This document shows, in pieces, positions 35,232 to 44,200 of a stretch of DNA of 64,000 nt; the first letter of the stretch is position 1, and each line of letters begins with the position of its first letter. Origin of the DNA: Geothrix limicola. GTDB lineage: Bacteria; Acidobacteriota; Holophagae; Holophagales; Holophagaceae. A program made the translations under genes and the position numbers. The stretch is taken from NCBI RefSeq assembly GCF_030268085.1, contig NZ_BSDE01000001.1, positions 1-64,000 on the forward strand, in the 5' to 3' direction. The notes below the pieces were generated by a model. It had not been told where the DNA came from. It saw nothing but the letters and a program-made list of their open reading frames with translations, and did no database searches.

Positions 35232-36389
35232 TCAGCCCGCCACGACGACGCGGCCCTTGCCTTCGCTCTTGGCCTGGAGCAGGGCGTGGTCGGCCTGGGC
35301 GATGAGATGCCCGGCGCCATCGGCGTGCTCGGGATAGGCGGCGACGCCCGCGCTGAGGGACACCGCGAGGTGATCGCGCCCCAGGTCCAGCGGGTGTTCC
35401 TGAAGCACCTGGAGCAGGCGCTCGCCCAGCTTTCGTGCGCCCTGGGAGGTGGTGCCGGGCATGAGGATGCAGAACTCGTCTCCGCCGTAGCGGTAGAGCC
35501 GGTCGTGGGCGCGGCAGAGACGCTGGGCCGTGCGGGCGACGGCCTCCAGCAGGAGGCTGCCGGCCGGATGGCCATGGCGGGTGTTGACCCGCTTGAGGTC
35601 GTCCACATCCAGGAAGAGCAGGGCGAGGGGTTCGGCGTTGGCCGCGGCGGAGCGGACGGCCTGGGGCAGTTCGGCCTCGAGGCAGCGGCGGTTCTGGGCC
35701 ACCGTGAGGTCGTCCTTGAAGGACAGGGCGCGGCTTTCCTCCAGGTGCCAGGCGTTGAGCAGAAGGGGAGCCATGTCGTCGAAATCGCGCAGAAAGCGGT
35801 CGGGCGGCTCTTTTGGATCGGCGAGGCGCAGGATGCCCAGCTGTTCGGAGGGCACGAGGAGGTAGGCTTCGCCGCGCCGCACGAGGTCCGCCGCTTCCTG
35901 TCCGGGCAGGGGGGCCTCGGGGAAGATGCCGTCGCCGGCGCGCTGGTAGAAGAGGTCGTCCCGTCGAAGCCAGATGGCGCCGCCCTTGGCGCCGGACAAG
36001 CGGATGGCCCGGCCGAGGGCCAGCCGCAACAGCTCATCCAGGGTCGCCAGGTGCATCATCTGCCGCAGCCAGCCCTCACTGCCCAGGTCCCGTTGACGCA
36101 GGTGGAGGATGGCTTCGCGGGCGGCCTCCAGGGGGCGGTCCTGCAGCAGAACCCACCCGGGCCGGAGGTTGAGCACGGCGCTGACTTCCTCGGGTTCCGC
36201 CTGTTCGACCCACCAGAGGATTTCCGTTCCTTCGGCGGGAACCAGCCGGGGATCAGGATGCTCCGCCACCAGCACCAGCGATCCGGGGCCGGCACCTGGA
36301 ACGATCTCGTGTCCCCAGGCCGCCAGGGCCGCCCGCAGCCTCTCCCCGGCGGGGGAAGGATGGACGTCCAACCAGTGGATGCGAGGCAT
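35232..36389 (-). CDS. Diguanylate cyclase (GGDEF) with N-terminal sensor region
   Basis: A 385-residue soluble protein. Residues 1 to about 95 resemble a small receiver-like or Rossmann fold (IHWLDVHPSPAGERLRAALAAWGHEIV) but lack a clear phosphoacceptor. Residues about 110-215 look like a GAF domain. The C-terminal catalytic domain has the active-site loop GGDEF at 302-306 and, exactly five residues earlier, RAHD (293-296), an inhibitory I-site. It therefore likely makes cyclic di-GMP with product feedback. The start ATG follows GGGAG. Its place between chaperone and pilus genes suggests, but does not prove, a link to surface behaviour. Confidence 0.9.
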   Translation of the reverse strand: MPRIHWLDVHPSPAGERLRAALAAWGHEIVPGAGPGSLVLVAEHPDPRLVPAEGTEILWWVEQAEPEEVSAVLNLRPGWVLLQDRPLEAAREAILHLRQRDLGSEGWLRQMMHLATLDELLRLALGRAIRLSGAKGGAIWLRRDDLFYQRAGDGIFPEAPLPGQEAADLVRRGEAYLLVPSEQLGILRLADPKEPPDRFLRDFDDMAPLLLNAWHLEESRALSFKDDLTVAQNRRCLEAELPQAVRSAAANAEPLALLFLDVDDLKRVNTRHGHPAGSLLLEAVARTAQRLCRAHDRLYRYGGDEFCILMPGTTSQGARKLGERLLQVLQEHPLDLGRDHLAVSLSAGVAAYPEHADGAGHLIAQADHALLQAKSEGKGRVVVAG

Positions 36390-36434
36390 GGGGCTCCCGG
36401 ATGGCCTGCTCTTCGGCATGAGGCTGGGCCCCGG

Positions 36435-38393
36435 TTAACCCAGGGCCGCTTCGAGGCGCAGGGCCAGCTGGCGGAGGTGGGCGGCCAATTGGCCGAGGGT
36501 CGGAAGCGAGCCCTCCTTCTGCCCGCGCTCCACGCGAACCCAGCGCTTCAAAAGGGCCAGGGACTGGGGATCCCGCACGCCGAGCCGCTTGGAGGTCTGG
36601 ATGAGTTTGTGGGAGAGGCGGGTGCGATCGGCGCCGGTGGGATTGGCCTGCAGTTCGACGATGAGCTTCAGGGCCTCCTGGGCCACTTCCAGATCCTGGC
36701 GGATGAGGGGGACCCGGGCGTTGATGCGGAGCAGGAAGAGCTCGAGGAAACGCAGCAGCTCGCCCAGCAGATCCATGCCGTCCCGGAGGGCCTGGGGCAC
36801 ATCCTGCGGGGACTCCAGTAGCTGGCCCAGGCCTTCGATCAGGCGTTCGGCTTCCTCGCGGTCCGGCCGGCGCATGAGCGGAAACTCCGGGCTCCGCCGG
36901 AAGGCCAACAGGTGCCGGTAGGTCTGGGACAGCCCCAGGGCCAGGCGCGGCCAGTCCTGGAGTTCGAGGTGGAGCTGCAACTGACCATGAAGGGGCGGCA
37001 CCTGTTCCCAGAGCCGCTGGATGCGCAGGCGCAGGCGCTCCCCTTCTTCCATCATGCTGGGCGATTCGGGGAAGAGCCGGTGCTGCACGTCGGGGGAGAA
37101 GATCCCTACGAGTTCGCCCATCAGCTGCTTCTGGTGATTGATGAGGAGGCCCCGCAGGTTGTCCAGAGTCTGGGCCAGCTGGTCCGCGTCCTGGCCGGCC
37201 AGGGCCTGCTGGAGCAGGCTCCTCAGGGTTCCCTGATCCTGGTGGAGGCTCAGCACGGCCTGGCGGAGGAAGGCCCGCACGCGGTGAGTCTGAGGCGTGG
37301 TTGAATCCAGGCCGTCGCCATGGGCCGGGTCATAGGCCCGCTCGGCGAGCCGGCCCAGTTCGGATTCGAGGACGAGGAAGGTGGGCACCGCGGCATAGCG
37401 ATCCCGGAGGCCTGCCGCGGCGGCGGGCTCGAGCGACTCCAGGAGGCCGAGCAGGGAGATGTGGCTGAGCAGGGCCCGGGCGACCACGGAAAAGGCAGGG
37501 CGATCGTGCAGGCGCAGCTGCTGAAGGAGGCGGCGCAGGTCCGGGGGCATGCTTTCCCGCAGGAGATCGGCATCCATGCGCGGCAAGGACCAGCCCAGGT
37601 GATCCCAGAGCCAGCGCAGGCTCCCCCGGACCTGCTCTACGGCGGGCCAGTGGATGCCCCGGTCCAGAGGACGAACCAGACTCAGACGCAGGTTGGAGAC
37701 CACGTGCTCCAGGAGGAGCATCGGTTCGACGCGGGCGTGGATTTCGGCGGGGATACAGGCCTCGAGCTGCTCGGCCAGGCGGGTCAGCGATTCCTCCAAC
37801 CGCCCCTGGCCGCGTATGGCCCGGTTCACGGACTTCATCTGGGCGTTGAGCCGGGCCACGGAGGCCGTACCGGGCTCGCTTTCCTGCAGGGCCGTGAGGA
37901 CCCGGCGGAAACCGTCGCGGTGATCCGACAGAAAGGCAGACCACAGATGGTGGAGGTTGCCGGTGTCTTCGGAAGGCGCGAGGGACATGGCGCGCAGCGA
38001 GGCCAGGAGGTCCAGCAGCTGGGTCACCCACTCGGGCTGCTGGAGCTCCGCCAGCAGTTCCCGGTGGGCGGCCTCGGCCTGTTCACCCAGGCGCGCCAGG
38101 CTGTGGAGCATGACCAGGCCCATGGCGTTCCGGGATTCACCCAGCCGGCGGGGCGAGAAGGTGTGCAGGAAGGCGAGGAAGTAGCCCAGGTTCCGGCGGA
38201 GGGCCGCTTGGGCAGGGGACTCCTCCTGGGCTGGGACCCGCTGGGGCGCGGCCTCGAGGAGGGGCTCCAGATCCCTGGCCCCTTCCCGCAGAATGTCCTC
38301 CAGCAGCACGAGGTCCGTCCTCGATAGACCCTTCTCGCGGATCAGCTGCCGGGCCAGCAGCAGGCGCTGGGGCTGAGTACCTGGGGAGGACAT
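36435..38393 (-). CDS. Unrecognised large helical protein
   Basis: About 652 residues from the ATG at 38393 (a TTG at 38408 is an alternative; neither has a good ribosome site). The whole chain is rich in Leu, Arg, Glu, Gln and Ala, with long amphipathic helices and few Gly or Cys. There is no signal peptide and no membrane helix, so it should be cytoplasmic. Heptad-like stretches suggest helical repeats or a scaffold. I do not recognise a family. It is divergent from pilB with about 80 bases between starts and lies 45 bases upstream of the GGDEF gene on the same strand, so a role connected to pili or cyclic di-GMP signalling is a guess only. Confidence 0.6.
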   Translation of the reverse strand: MSSPGTQPQRLLLARQLIREKGLSRTDLVLLEDILREGARDLEPLLEAAPQRVPAQEESPAQAALRRNLGYFLAFLHTFSPRRLGESRNAMGLVMLHSLARLGEQAEAAHRELLAELQQPEWVTQLLDLLASLRAMSLAPSEDTGNLHHLWSAFLSDHRDGFRRVLTALQESEPGTASVARLNAQMKSVNRAIRGQGRLEESLTRLAEQLEACIPAEIHARVEPMLLLEHVVSNLRLSLVRPLDRGIHWPAVEQVRGSLRWLWDHLGWSLPRMDADLLRESMPPDLRRLLQQLRLHDRPAFSVVARALLSHISLLGLLESLEPAAAAGLRDRYAAVPTFLVLESELGRLAERAYDPAHGDGLDSTTPQTHRVRAFLRQAVLSLHQDQGTLRSLLQQALAGQDADQLAQTLDNLRGLLINHQKQLMGELVGIFSPDVQHRLFPESPSMMEEGERLRLRIQRLWEQVPPLHGQLQLHLELQDWPRLALGLSQTYRHLLAFRRSPEFPLMRRPDREEAERLIEGLGQLLESPQDVPQALRDGMDLLGELLRFLELFLLRINARVPLIRQDLEVAQEALKLIVELQANPTGADRTRLSHKLIQTSKRLGVRDPQSLALLKRWVRVERGQKEGSLPTLGQLAAHLRQLALRLEAALG

Positions 38394-38473
38394 GGCAAAA
38401 GCATACAATGGTTAGGCCTTCGATTGTCTTTACGTGGTGATACCATCGCTTCACCCCAATCTGGAGGCAGCAC

Positions 38474-40312
38474 GTGGTCAGCAAGCTCGGGGAAATGCTC
38501 GTCAAGGCCCAGCTCATCACCGATGCCCAGCTGGATGAAGTCATCAAAATCCAGCGCAGGGAAGGCGGCAAGCTCGGAAGCATCGTGGCGAGAGCCGGAT
38601 TTTGCTCGGATCAGGACATCGTGAGCTTCCTGGGCATGCAGTACGGGGTGCCCGCGGCGGACCTGGAGCAGTGGCCTCCCATCGACCCGGCCGTCATCGC
38701 CCTGATCCCCAAAGACCTGGCCCAGCGCCACAAGGTGCTGCCCCTCCAGCGCACGGGGAATGTCCTGACCCTTGCCATGTCCGACCCCACGGACATCTTC
38801 GCCATGGATGATGTGCGCTTCCACACGGGCTACAACGTGGATCCCGTCGTCTCCAGCGAAATGGGGCTCGCCCGGGCGGTTGAAAAGTACTACGGGGGTG
38901 CCAGCGCCGTGCGCCTGGCCGACGGCACGCGGGCGGCCGGTTCCCAGGGATCGGGCCCGGCGGCCAGTGGACCCACGACCACGTCAGGGGGGACAAGCAC
39001 CTTCAGTGACGAGGACGAACACATCGATCTGGCGGAACTGGAGCAGGAACTCGACGCCGATGCGGAGTTCGACGCGGCGGATGAGGACGAGGACAGCGTC
39101 AACGTCGGAAGCCTGAAGCGGGGCAGCGAAGACGCGCCGGTGGTGAAGCTCGTGAACATGGTGCTCATCGACGCCATCAAGCGTGGCGCCTCGGACATCC
39201 ACATCGAGCCCTACGAGAAGAACTACCGCATCCGGTTCCGCATCGACGGCATCCTCATGGAGGTCATGCGGCCCAACCTCAAGCTGAAGGATCCGCTGAC
39301 CTCGCGCGTGAAGATCCTCGCCAAGCTCAACATCGCCGAGCGGCGCCTGCCCCAGGACGGCCGCATCAAGCTGCGCGTCAACATGGGCGGCAAACAGAAG
39401 GTCATCGACTACCGCGTGAGCATCCTGCCGACGCTCTTCGGCGAAAAGATCGTGCTGCGGCTGCTGGACAGCGACAAGCTCATGCTGGACCTCACCAAGC
39501 TCGGCTTCGAACCCGAAAGCCTGGAGCGATGGGACCGCCAGATCTCGAAGCCCTACGGCATGGTGCTGGTGACGGGGCCCACGGGATCCGGCAAGACGAA
39601 CACGCTGTATTCATCCATCGCCAAGCTCAACACGGTCGACACGAACATCATGACGGCCGAGGATCCGGTGGAATTCAATTTCCCCGGGATCAACCAGGTG
39701 CAGATGAAAGAGCAGATCGGGCTGAATTTCGCAGCCGCCCTGCGTTCCTTCCTCCGCCAGGACCCCAACATCATTCTCGTGGGCGAGATCCGCGACTTCG
39801 AAACGGCCGAGATCGCCATCAAGGCGAGCCTCACGGGCCACCTGGTGCTCTCCACCCTGCACACCAACGATGCGCCGAGCACCATCAATCGCCTCATGAA
39901 CATGGGCGTGGAACCCTTCCTGGTGGCCACCTCCGTGAACATCATCTGCGCCCAGCGGCTGGTGCGCCGCCTCTGCAACAACTGCAAGGTGGTGGATTCC
40001 CATCATCAGCCGGAGGAAGCGCTCTACAAGGTGGGCTTCACGCCGGAAGAAGTGCAGCGGGGCATTACCTTCTACAAGCCCGTGGGCTGCGATACCTGCA
40101 ACAAGCGGGGGTACAAGGGCCGCGTGGGTCTCTACGAAGTGCTGGAGATGTCCGAAACCCTCAAGGACATGATCCTCACGGGCGCGTCGGCCATCGAGAT
40201 CCGGGAGCAGGGACAGAAGGAAGGCATGATCACCCTCCGCCGCTCCGGTTGCCGCAAGGTGCTGGATGGCGTCACCACGATCGAAGAGATCATCCGAGAG
40301 ACCGTTCTTTAG
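38474..40312 (+). CDS. pilB: Type IV pilus assembly ATPase PilB
   Basis: A 612-residue extension ATPase starting at GTG 38474 (GGAGG upstream). The N-terminal MshEN/GspE-N domain (1-150) is followed by an unusually acidic, Ser/Thr-rich linker (about 160-215, EDEHIDLAELEQELDADAEF) and the catalytic core, with Walker A GPTGSGKT at 368-375, Asp box MTAEDPVEF, Walker B ILVGEIRD and His box STLHTNDAP. A zinc knuckle (CNNC ... CDTC) is near the C-terminus. PilB powers pilin polymerisation. It is first in pilB-pilT-pilC-pilin, 12 bases before pilT. The MshEN domain can bind cyclic di-GMP in related proteins; a cyclase gene lies about 2 kb away. Confidence 0.95.
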   Translation: MVSKLGEMLVKAQLITDAQLDEVIKIQRREGGKLGSIVARAGFCSDQDIVSFLGMQYGVPAADLEQWPPIDPAVIALIPKDLAQRHKVLPLQRTGNVLTLAMSDPTDIFAMDDVRFHTGYNVDPVVSSEMGLARAVEKYYGGASAVRLADGTRAAGSQGSGPAASGPTTTSGGTSTFSDEDEHIDLAELEQELDADAEFDAADEDEDSVNVGSLKRGSEDAPVVKLVNMVLIDAIKRGASDIHIEPYEKNYRIRFRIDGILMEVMRPNLKLKDPLTSRVKILAKLNIAERRLPQDGRIKLRVNMGGKQKVIDYRVSILPTLFGEKIVLRLLDSDKLMLDLTKLGFEPESLERWDRQISKPYGMVLVTGPTGSGKTNTLYSSIAKLNTVDTNIMTAEDPVEFNFPGINQVQMKEQIGLNFAAALRSFLRQDPNIILVGEIRDFETAEIAIKASLTGHLVLSTLHTNDAPSTINRLMNMGVEPFLVATSVNIICAQRLVRRLCNNCKVVDSHHQPEEALYKVGFTPEEVQRGITFYKPVGCDTCNKRGYKGRVGLYEVLEMSETLKDMILTGASAIEIREQGQKEGMITLRRSGCRKVLDGVTTIEEIIRETVL

Positions 40313-40324
40313 GCGAGGTAGATC

Positions 40325-41506
40325 GTGAGCGAAATCGGCGCCAACTATGTGGCCCCCCTCCAGCAGCTGCTCAAGACCATGGTGGAATACGGAGGCACCG
40401 ACCTCCACATCACCACGGAAACGGCGCCGCAGATCCGCATCGATGGGCGCATGGTGCCCCTCAAGCTGCCGCCGTTGGATGCAGCCCAGACCCGCTGGCT
40501 CTGCTACGGCGTGATGACGGATCAGCAGAAGCACCGCCTAGAGGAAGATCTCGAAGTGGACTTCTCCTTCGGCCTTCAAGGCGTGGCCCGTTTCCGCGCG
40601 AATGTGTTCAACCAACGGGGCGCCACCGCCGGCGTGTTCCGAACCATTCCCGAACAGATCCGGAGCTTCGATCAGCTGGGCTTGCCGCCGTCCATCCAGG
40701 GGCTCTGCGACAAGCCGCGCGGACTGGTGCTGGTGACGGGCGTGACGGGTTCCGGCAAATCCACGACCCTGGCCGCCATGGTGGACAAGATCAACACCGA
40801 GGAGCCGGTGCATATCCTCACCATCGAGGATCCGGTCGAGTACGTGCACAAGCACAAGCGGGCCCTGGTGAATCAGCGCGAGATCCACGCGGACACCCAC
40901 AGTTTCAAGAAGGCCCTGCGCTCCGCCCTGCGCCAGGATCCGGACGTGGTGCTCGTGGGTGAGCTCCGCGACCTGGAGACCATTGAATCGGCCTTGACCA
41001 TCGCGGAGACGGGCCACCTCACCTTCGGTACCCTGCACACGAACAGCACGGTGCAGACCATCAACCGCATCATCGACGTCTTCCCCAGCCATCAGCAGCC
41101 GCAGATCCGGGCCCAGCTCTCCCTGGTGCTCGAAGGCGTCGTGTGTCAGAGCCTCATCCCCAAGGCCAGCGGCAAGGGACGGGCCCTCGCTCTTGAGATC
41201 ATGATTCCCAATCCCGCCATCCGGAACCTCATCCGTGAGGATAAGATCCACCAGATCTACGGTGTCATGCAGTCGGGCCAATCGAAATACGGGATGCAGA
41301 CCTTCAATCAGAGCCTTTCGGACCTGGTCATGCGAAAGGAAATCACCCAGGAACAGGCTTTTGAATATTCCTCCAACACCGATGAACTCCGTGAACTCAT
41401 CAATCGTGGTGTGGGTCTAGGGGCGGCGGGCGGACGCGCGAGCGCACCGGCCCAGCCCACAAGTCCCGTTCTGGGGGGGCGGAATCCCAACATCAAGTAC
41501 ACCTAG
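40325..41506 (+). CDS. pilT: Type IV pilus retraction ATPase PilT
   Basis: A 393-residue hexameric ATPase starting at GTG 40325. Walker A GVTGSGKS is at 139-146, Asp box LTIEDPVEYVHKHK, Walker B VVLVGELRDLET and His box GTLHTNSTVQTINR. The usual PilT C-terminal region with SLVLEGVVCQSLIPKASGKGRALALEIMIPNPAIRNLIREDKIHQ is present. The last 30 residues are Gly/Ala/Pro-rich. It drives pilus retraction for twitching and DNA uptake. It is 12 bases after pilB and 70 before pilC, where the sequence TTCTCT-17-TATCCT could be a further promoter. Confidence 0.95.
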   Translation: MSEIGANYVAPLQQLLKTMVEYGGTDLHITTETAPQIRIDGRMVPLKLPPLDAAQTRWLCYGVMTDQQKHRLEEDLEVDFSFGLQGVARFRANVFNQRGATAGVFRTIPEQIRSFDQLGLPPSIQGLCDKPRGLVLVTGVTGSGKSTTLAAMVDKINTEEPVHILTIEDPVEYVHKHKRALVNQREIHADTHSFKKALRSALRQDPDVVLVGELRDLETIESALTIAETGHLTFGTLHTNSTVQTINRIIDVFPSHQQPQIRAQLSLVLEGVVCQSLIPKASGKGRALALEIMIPNPAIRNLIREDKIHQIYGVMQSGQSKYGMQTFNQSLSDLVMRKEITQEQAFEYSSNTDELRELINRGVGLGAAGGRASAPAQPTSPVLGGRNPNIKYT

Positions 41507-41576
41507 CACTTCTCTATGGGGGTTTTCCTGCCTATCCTGAAGTCACCACTCGTTCCCGCTGCTCGCTGAGGTCCGC

Positions 41577-42779
41577 ATGCCCGCATATGCATGGAAAGGC
41601 AAGAATCGAATGGGGGAGATCCAGGAAGGAGTCCTGGTCTCCGATTCCCGCGATGCCGCCGCCAACACGTTGAAGCGCAACGGCATCGAGGTCATGAACA
41701 TCCGGGTGATGGCCGCCGAAGGGACCAAGTCCTGGGGCAAGGTGAAGGCCAAGGAACTGGCCATTTTCACCCGCCAGTTCAGTGTGATGATCGATGCGGG
41801 CCTGCCCCTGGTTCAGTGCCTGGAGATCCTGGGGGCCCAGCAGCAGGACAAGGGCTTCCAGCGCATCATCGAAGCCGTCCGGGACGATGTGGAAAAGGGA
41901 TCCACCTTGCAGGCGGCCCTGTCCAAGCACCCCAAGGCCTTCAACGACCTCTACGTGAACATGGTGGGTGCCGGCGAGAGCGGCGGCATTCTGGACATCA
42001 TCCTGCAGCGCCTGTCCGGGTACATCGAAAAGGCCGTCAAGCTCACCTCCAAGGTCAAGGGCGCGATGACCTATCCCATCGCCGTCATCAGCATCGCCAT
42101 CACCGTGGTGGTCATCATCATGATCAAGGTGATCCCCGTGTTCTCGGCCATGTATGAAGGCATGGGGGCCAAGCTTCCCTACCCGACCCTGATCTGCATG
42201 GGCATTTCCAATGCGCTCATCAACTACAGCTGGCTCATCGTGCTGGCCACGATCCTGGTGGTGTTCGGCTTGCGCCAGTATTACAAGACGCCCCAGGGAC
42301 GCCTCCAGATCGATGCCTTCCTCCTGAAGCTTCCGATCCTCGGCGACGTCCTACGGAAGGTGGCCGTGGCCCGATTCTGCCGAACGCTCGGTACCCTCAT
42401 CAGCTCTGGCGTTCCCATCCTCGAAGGCATGGATATCACGGCCCGTACCGCCGGGAACATGGTCATCCAGAATGCGATCCTCAAATCAAAGGACGCCGTG
42501 GAGCAGGGCCGCAACATCAGCACCCCCCTGGCGGAGACCAAGGTGTTTCCCCCCATGGTGGTCCAGATGGTGGGAGTGGGTGAGGCCACGGGTGCCCTGG
42601 ATGCCATGCTGGCCAAGGTGGCTGATTTCTACGAAGACGAAGTGGATAACGCCGTGGCCAACCTCACCAGCCTGATGGAGCCCGCGATGATCGGCGTCCT
42701 GGGCGGCATCATCGGATTCATCGTGGTCGCCATGTACATGCCGATCTTCAATATGGCGAACGTGATGGGCAAGGATTGA
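41577..42779 (+). CDS. pilC: Type IV pilus inner-membrane platform protein PilC
   Basis: A 400-residue polytopic protein of the GspF/PilC family: two repeated cytoplasmic helical domains (with FTRQFSVMIDAGLPLVQCLEILG and FCRTLGTLISSGVPILEGMDITARTAGN) and three membrane helices (about 168-190, 220-240 and 375-398). It is the membrane platform that the PilB and PilT motors act on. The final residues NVMGKD are typical. It lies between pilT and the first pilin, and the pilin's sigma-54-like box starts immediately after the pilC stop. Confidence 0.95.
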   Translation: MPAYAWKGKNRMGEIQEGVLVSDSRDAAANTLKRNGIEVMNIRVMAAEGTKSWGKVKAKELAIFTRQFSVMIDAGLPLVQCLEILGAQQQDKGFQRIIEAVRDDVEKGSTLQAALSKHPKAFNDLYVNMVGAGESGGILDIILQRLSGYIEKAVKLTSKVKGAMTYPIAVISIAITVVVIIMIKVIPVFSAMYEGMGAKLPYPTLICMGISNALINYSWLIVLATILVVFGLRQYYKTPQGRLQIDAFLLKLPILGDVLRKVAVARFCRTLGTLISSGVPILEGMDITARTAGNMVIQNAILKSKDAVEQGRNISTPLAETKVFPPMVVQMVGVGEATGALDAMLAKVADFYEDEVDNAVANLTSLMEPAMIGVLGGIIGFIVVAMYMPIFNMANVMGKD

Positions 42780-42795
42780 TTGCACGATTCTTGCA
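42780..42795 (+). promoter_or_regulatory. Sigma-54-like promoter before the pilin at 42823
   Basis: TTGCACG-ATTC-TTGCA matches the -24/-12 consensus TGGCACG-N4-TTGCA with one mismatch (TG for GG at -24) and exact spacing. It would start transcription around 42806, 17 bases before the GTG, with GGAGG at 42813-42817 inside the leader. Confidence 0.6.
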
Positions 42796-42822
42796 ACAAT
42801 CCTCGCATTCCTGGAGGTTCAT

Positions 42823-43254
42823 GTGTCATCTCAGGCCAAGCGGACAAAAGGCTTCAGTCTCATCGAATTGCTTCTGGTTCTGGCCATCCTTGGCATCATT
42901 AGCGCCATCGCCATTCCGAGTTTTCTTGGCCAGCGCCGGCGGGCACGGGTCATCGGTGACGCCCGCAGCAATGCCAACGTACTGATGATGGCGCTGGAAT
43001 CCCGGAAGGCTGAAACGGGAATCTACGGCACCGCCGGGACCTACCTCTGGAAGTCCGATGGGACCCGTCCGTCCACGGACCTTGCCCCGACGTTCATCCC
43101 CAAGGGATCCAGCCAGATGAATTTCAGCGTTGAAGTGCTCGCTGGAGGCATCACCTACAACATGACGATTACGGATCCCGTGCTCGGCGACGCCCAGGTG
43201 CTGACGGCCAATCAGAGTGGGGCCATCACTTTGAATACCGTTTATAACAAATAA
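42823..43254 (+). CDS. Type IV pilin-like protein (first pilin gene)
   Basis: A 143-residue prepilin starting at GTG 42823. The ten-residue basic leader ends at Gly10, and the mature protein starts FSLIELLLVLAILGIISAIAIPSF, with the conserved Glu at mature position 5. A short globular part follows (Tyr/Thr/Gly-rich, no Cys pair). It is cleaved and N-methylated by PilD, then assembled by PilB/PilC. It could be the major or a minor pilin; a longer pilin gene lies at 48519-49046. The sigma-54-like box right upstream separates its expression from pilBTC. Confidence 0.92.
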   Translation: MSSQAKRTKGFSLIELLLVLAILGIISAIAIPSFLGQRRRARVIGDARSNANVLMMALESRKAETGIYGTAGTYLWKSDGTRPSTDLAPTFIPKGSSQMNFSVEVLAGGITYNMTITDPVLGDAQVLTANQSGAITLNTVYNK

Positions 43255-43427
43255 CAGGCGTGGGCTTCTTGCTTGATCTAAAGGGGCCCGTCTGTCGGTA
43301 GGGCATGCGTCTATTTGACGAAACGCCGACATTGAAAATCAAATCGATCGGGCCATTGATTTAGGGATCAAACCTCCGCCTTTGCCCGGCCGGCTTGAGT
43401 GTATCTGAAGGACTAGAAGGGATTTTC

Positions 43428-44198
43428 ATGCTTGATGGAAAAAAAATTGTCGTCGTCATGCCGGCTTATAACGCGGCCCTCACTTTGAGAAAAACCTACG
43501 ATGAAGTAATGTCGCACGGCATCGTCGACCTCGTCATTCTCGTCGACGATTCGAGCCGGGACGAGACGGTGTCGATCGCCCGCTCCCTGCCGTCCACGCT
43601 GGTCCACGTACACGAGAAAAATTGCGGCTACGGCGGCAACCAGAAGTCGTGCTACCGGCTGGCCCTCAAGGAGGGGGCGGACATCGTCATCATGGTTCAC
43701 CCGGACTACCAGTACACACCCAAACTCATTCCGGCCATGGCGTCCATCATTGCCCAGGGACTCTACCCCTGTGTGCTGGCGTCAAGGATCCTGGGGGGAT
43801 ACGCCCTCAAAAATGGGATGCCCTGGTGGAAATACATTGCAAACCGGGGCCTGACCCTGATTGAAAACCTCATGATCGGCGCCAAGTTGTCCGAGTATCA
43901 CACCGGGTACCGCGCCTACTCGAGGGAGGCCCTGGAACAGTTGGATTTTGAGCGTTACAGCGATGACTTCATGTTCGATAACCAGTTCCTGGCCCAGGCG
44001 GTCTGGAATCGTTTGACCATCGCCGAGATTACCTGCCCGACCAAGTATTTTCCGGAGGCCTCATCCATCAATTTCGTGCGCAGTGTCCAGTACGGCTTCG
44101 GGTGCCTCGGTACGGCGCTAAGGTTTCGACTGGCGCGCATGGGGTTCGGCTCAGACCCTCTCTTTCCCCGCAAACCCGCACCTTCTGAGGGGGTCTGA
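43428..44198 (+). CDS. Family 2 glycosyltransferase (polyprenyl-phosphate sugar synthase-like)
   Basis: A 256-residue GT-A enzyme starting at ATG 43428 (AGAAGG seven bases upstream). It opens IVVVMPAYNAALTLRKTYDEV, with the metal-binding region ILVDDSSRDET. Later HPDYQYTPKLIP and the acceptor region (EYHTGYRAYSREALE) are like dolichol-phosphate-mannose synthases. Such enzymes make lipid-linked monosaccharides that GT39-type membrane enzymes use, and two polytopic membrane proteins of that style follow directly. No membrane anchor is evident at the C-terminus. I infer it supplies the donor for glycosylation of an exported protein. Confidence 0.85.
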   Translation: MLDGKKIVVVMPAYNAALTLRKTYDEVMSHGIVDLVILVDDSSRDETVSIARSLPSTLVHVHEKNCGYGGNQKSCYRLALKEGADIVIMVHPDYQYTPKLIPAMASIIAQGLYPCVLASRILGGYALKNGMPWWKYIANRGLTLIENLMIGAKLSEYHTGYRAYSREALEQLDFERYSDDFMFDNQFLAQAVWNRLTIAEITCPTKYFPEASSINFVRSVQYGFGCLGTALRFRLARMGFGSDPLFPRKPAPSEGV

Positions 44199-44200
44199 CC

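Noticed and set aside
35286-36821. 511-codon plus-strand frame across the GGDEF gene
   Set aside because: The minus strand encodes a GGDEF domain with I-site. The plus frame has no domain and no ribosome site.
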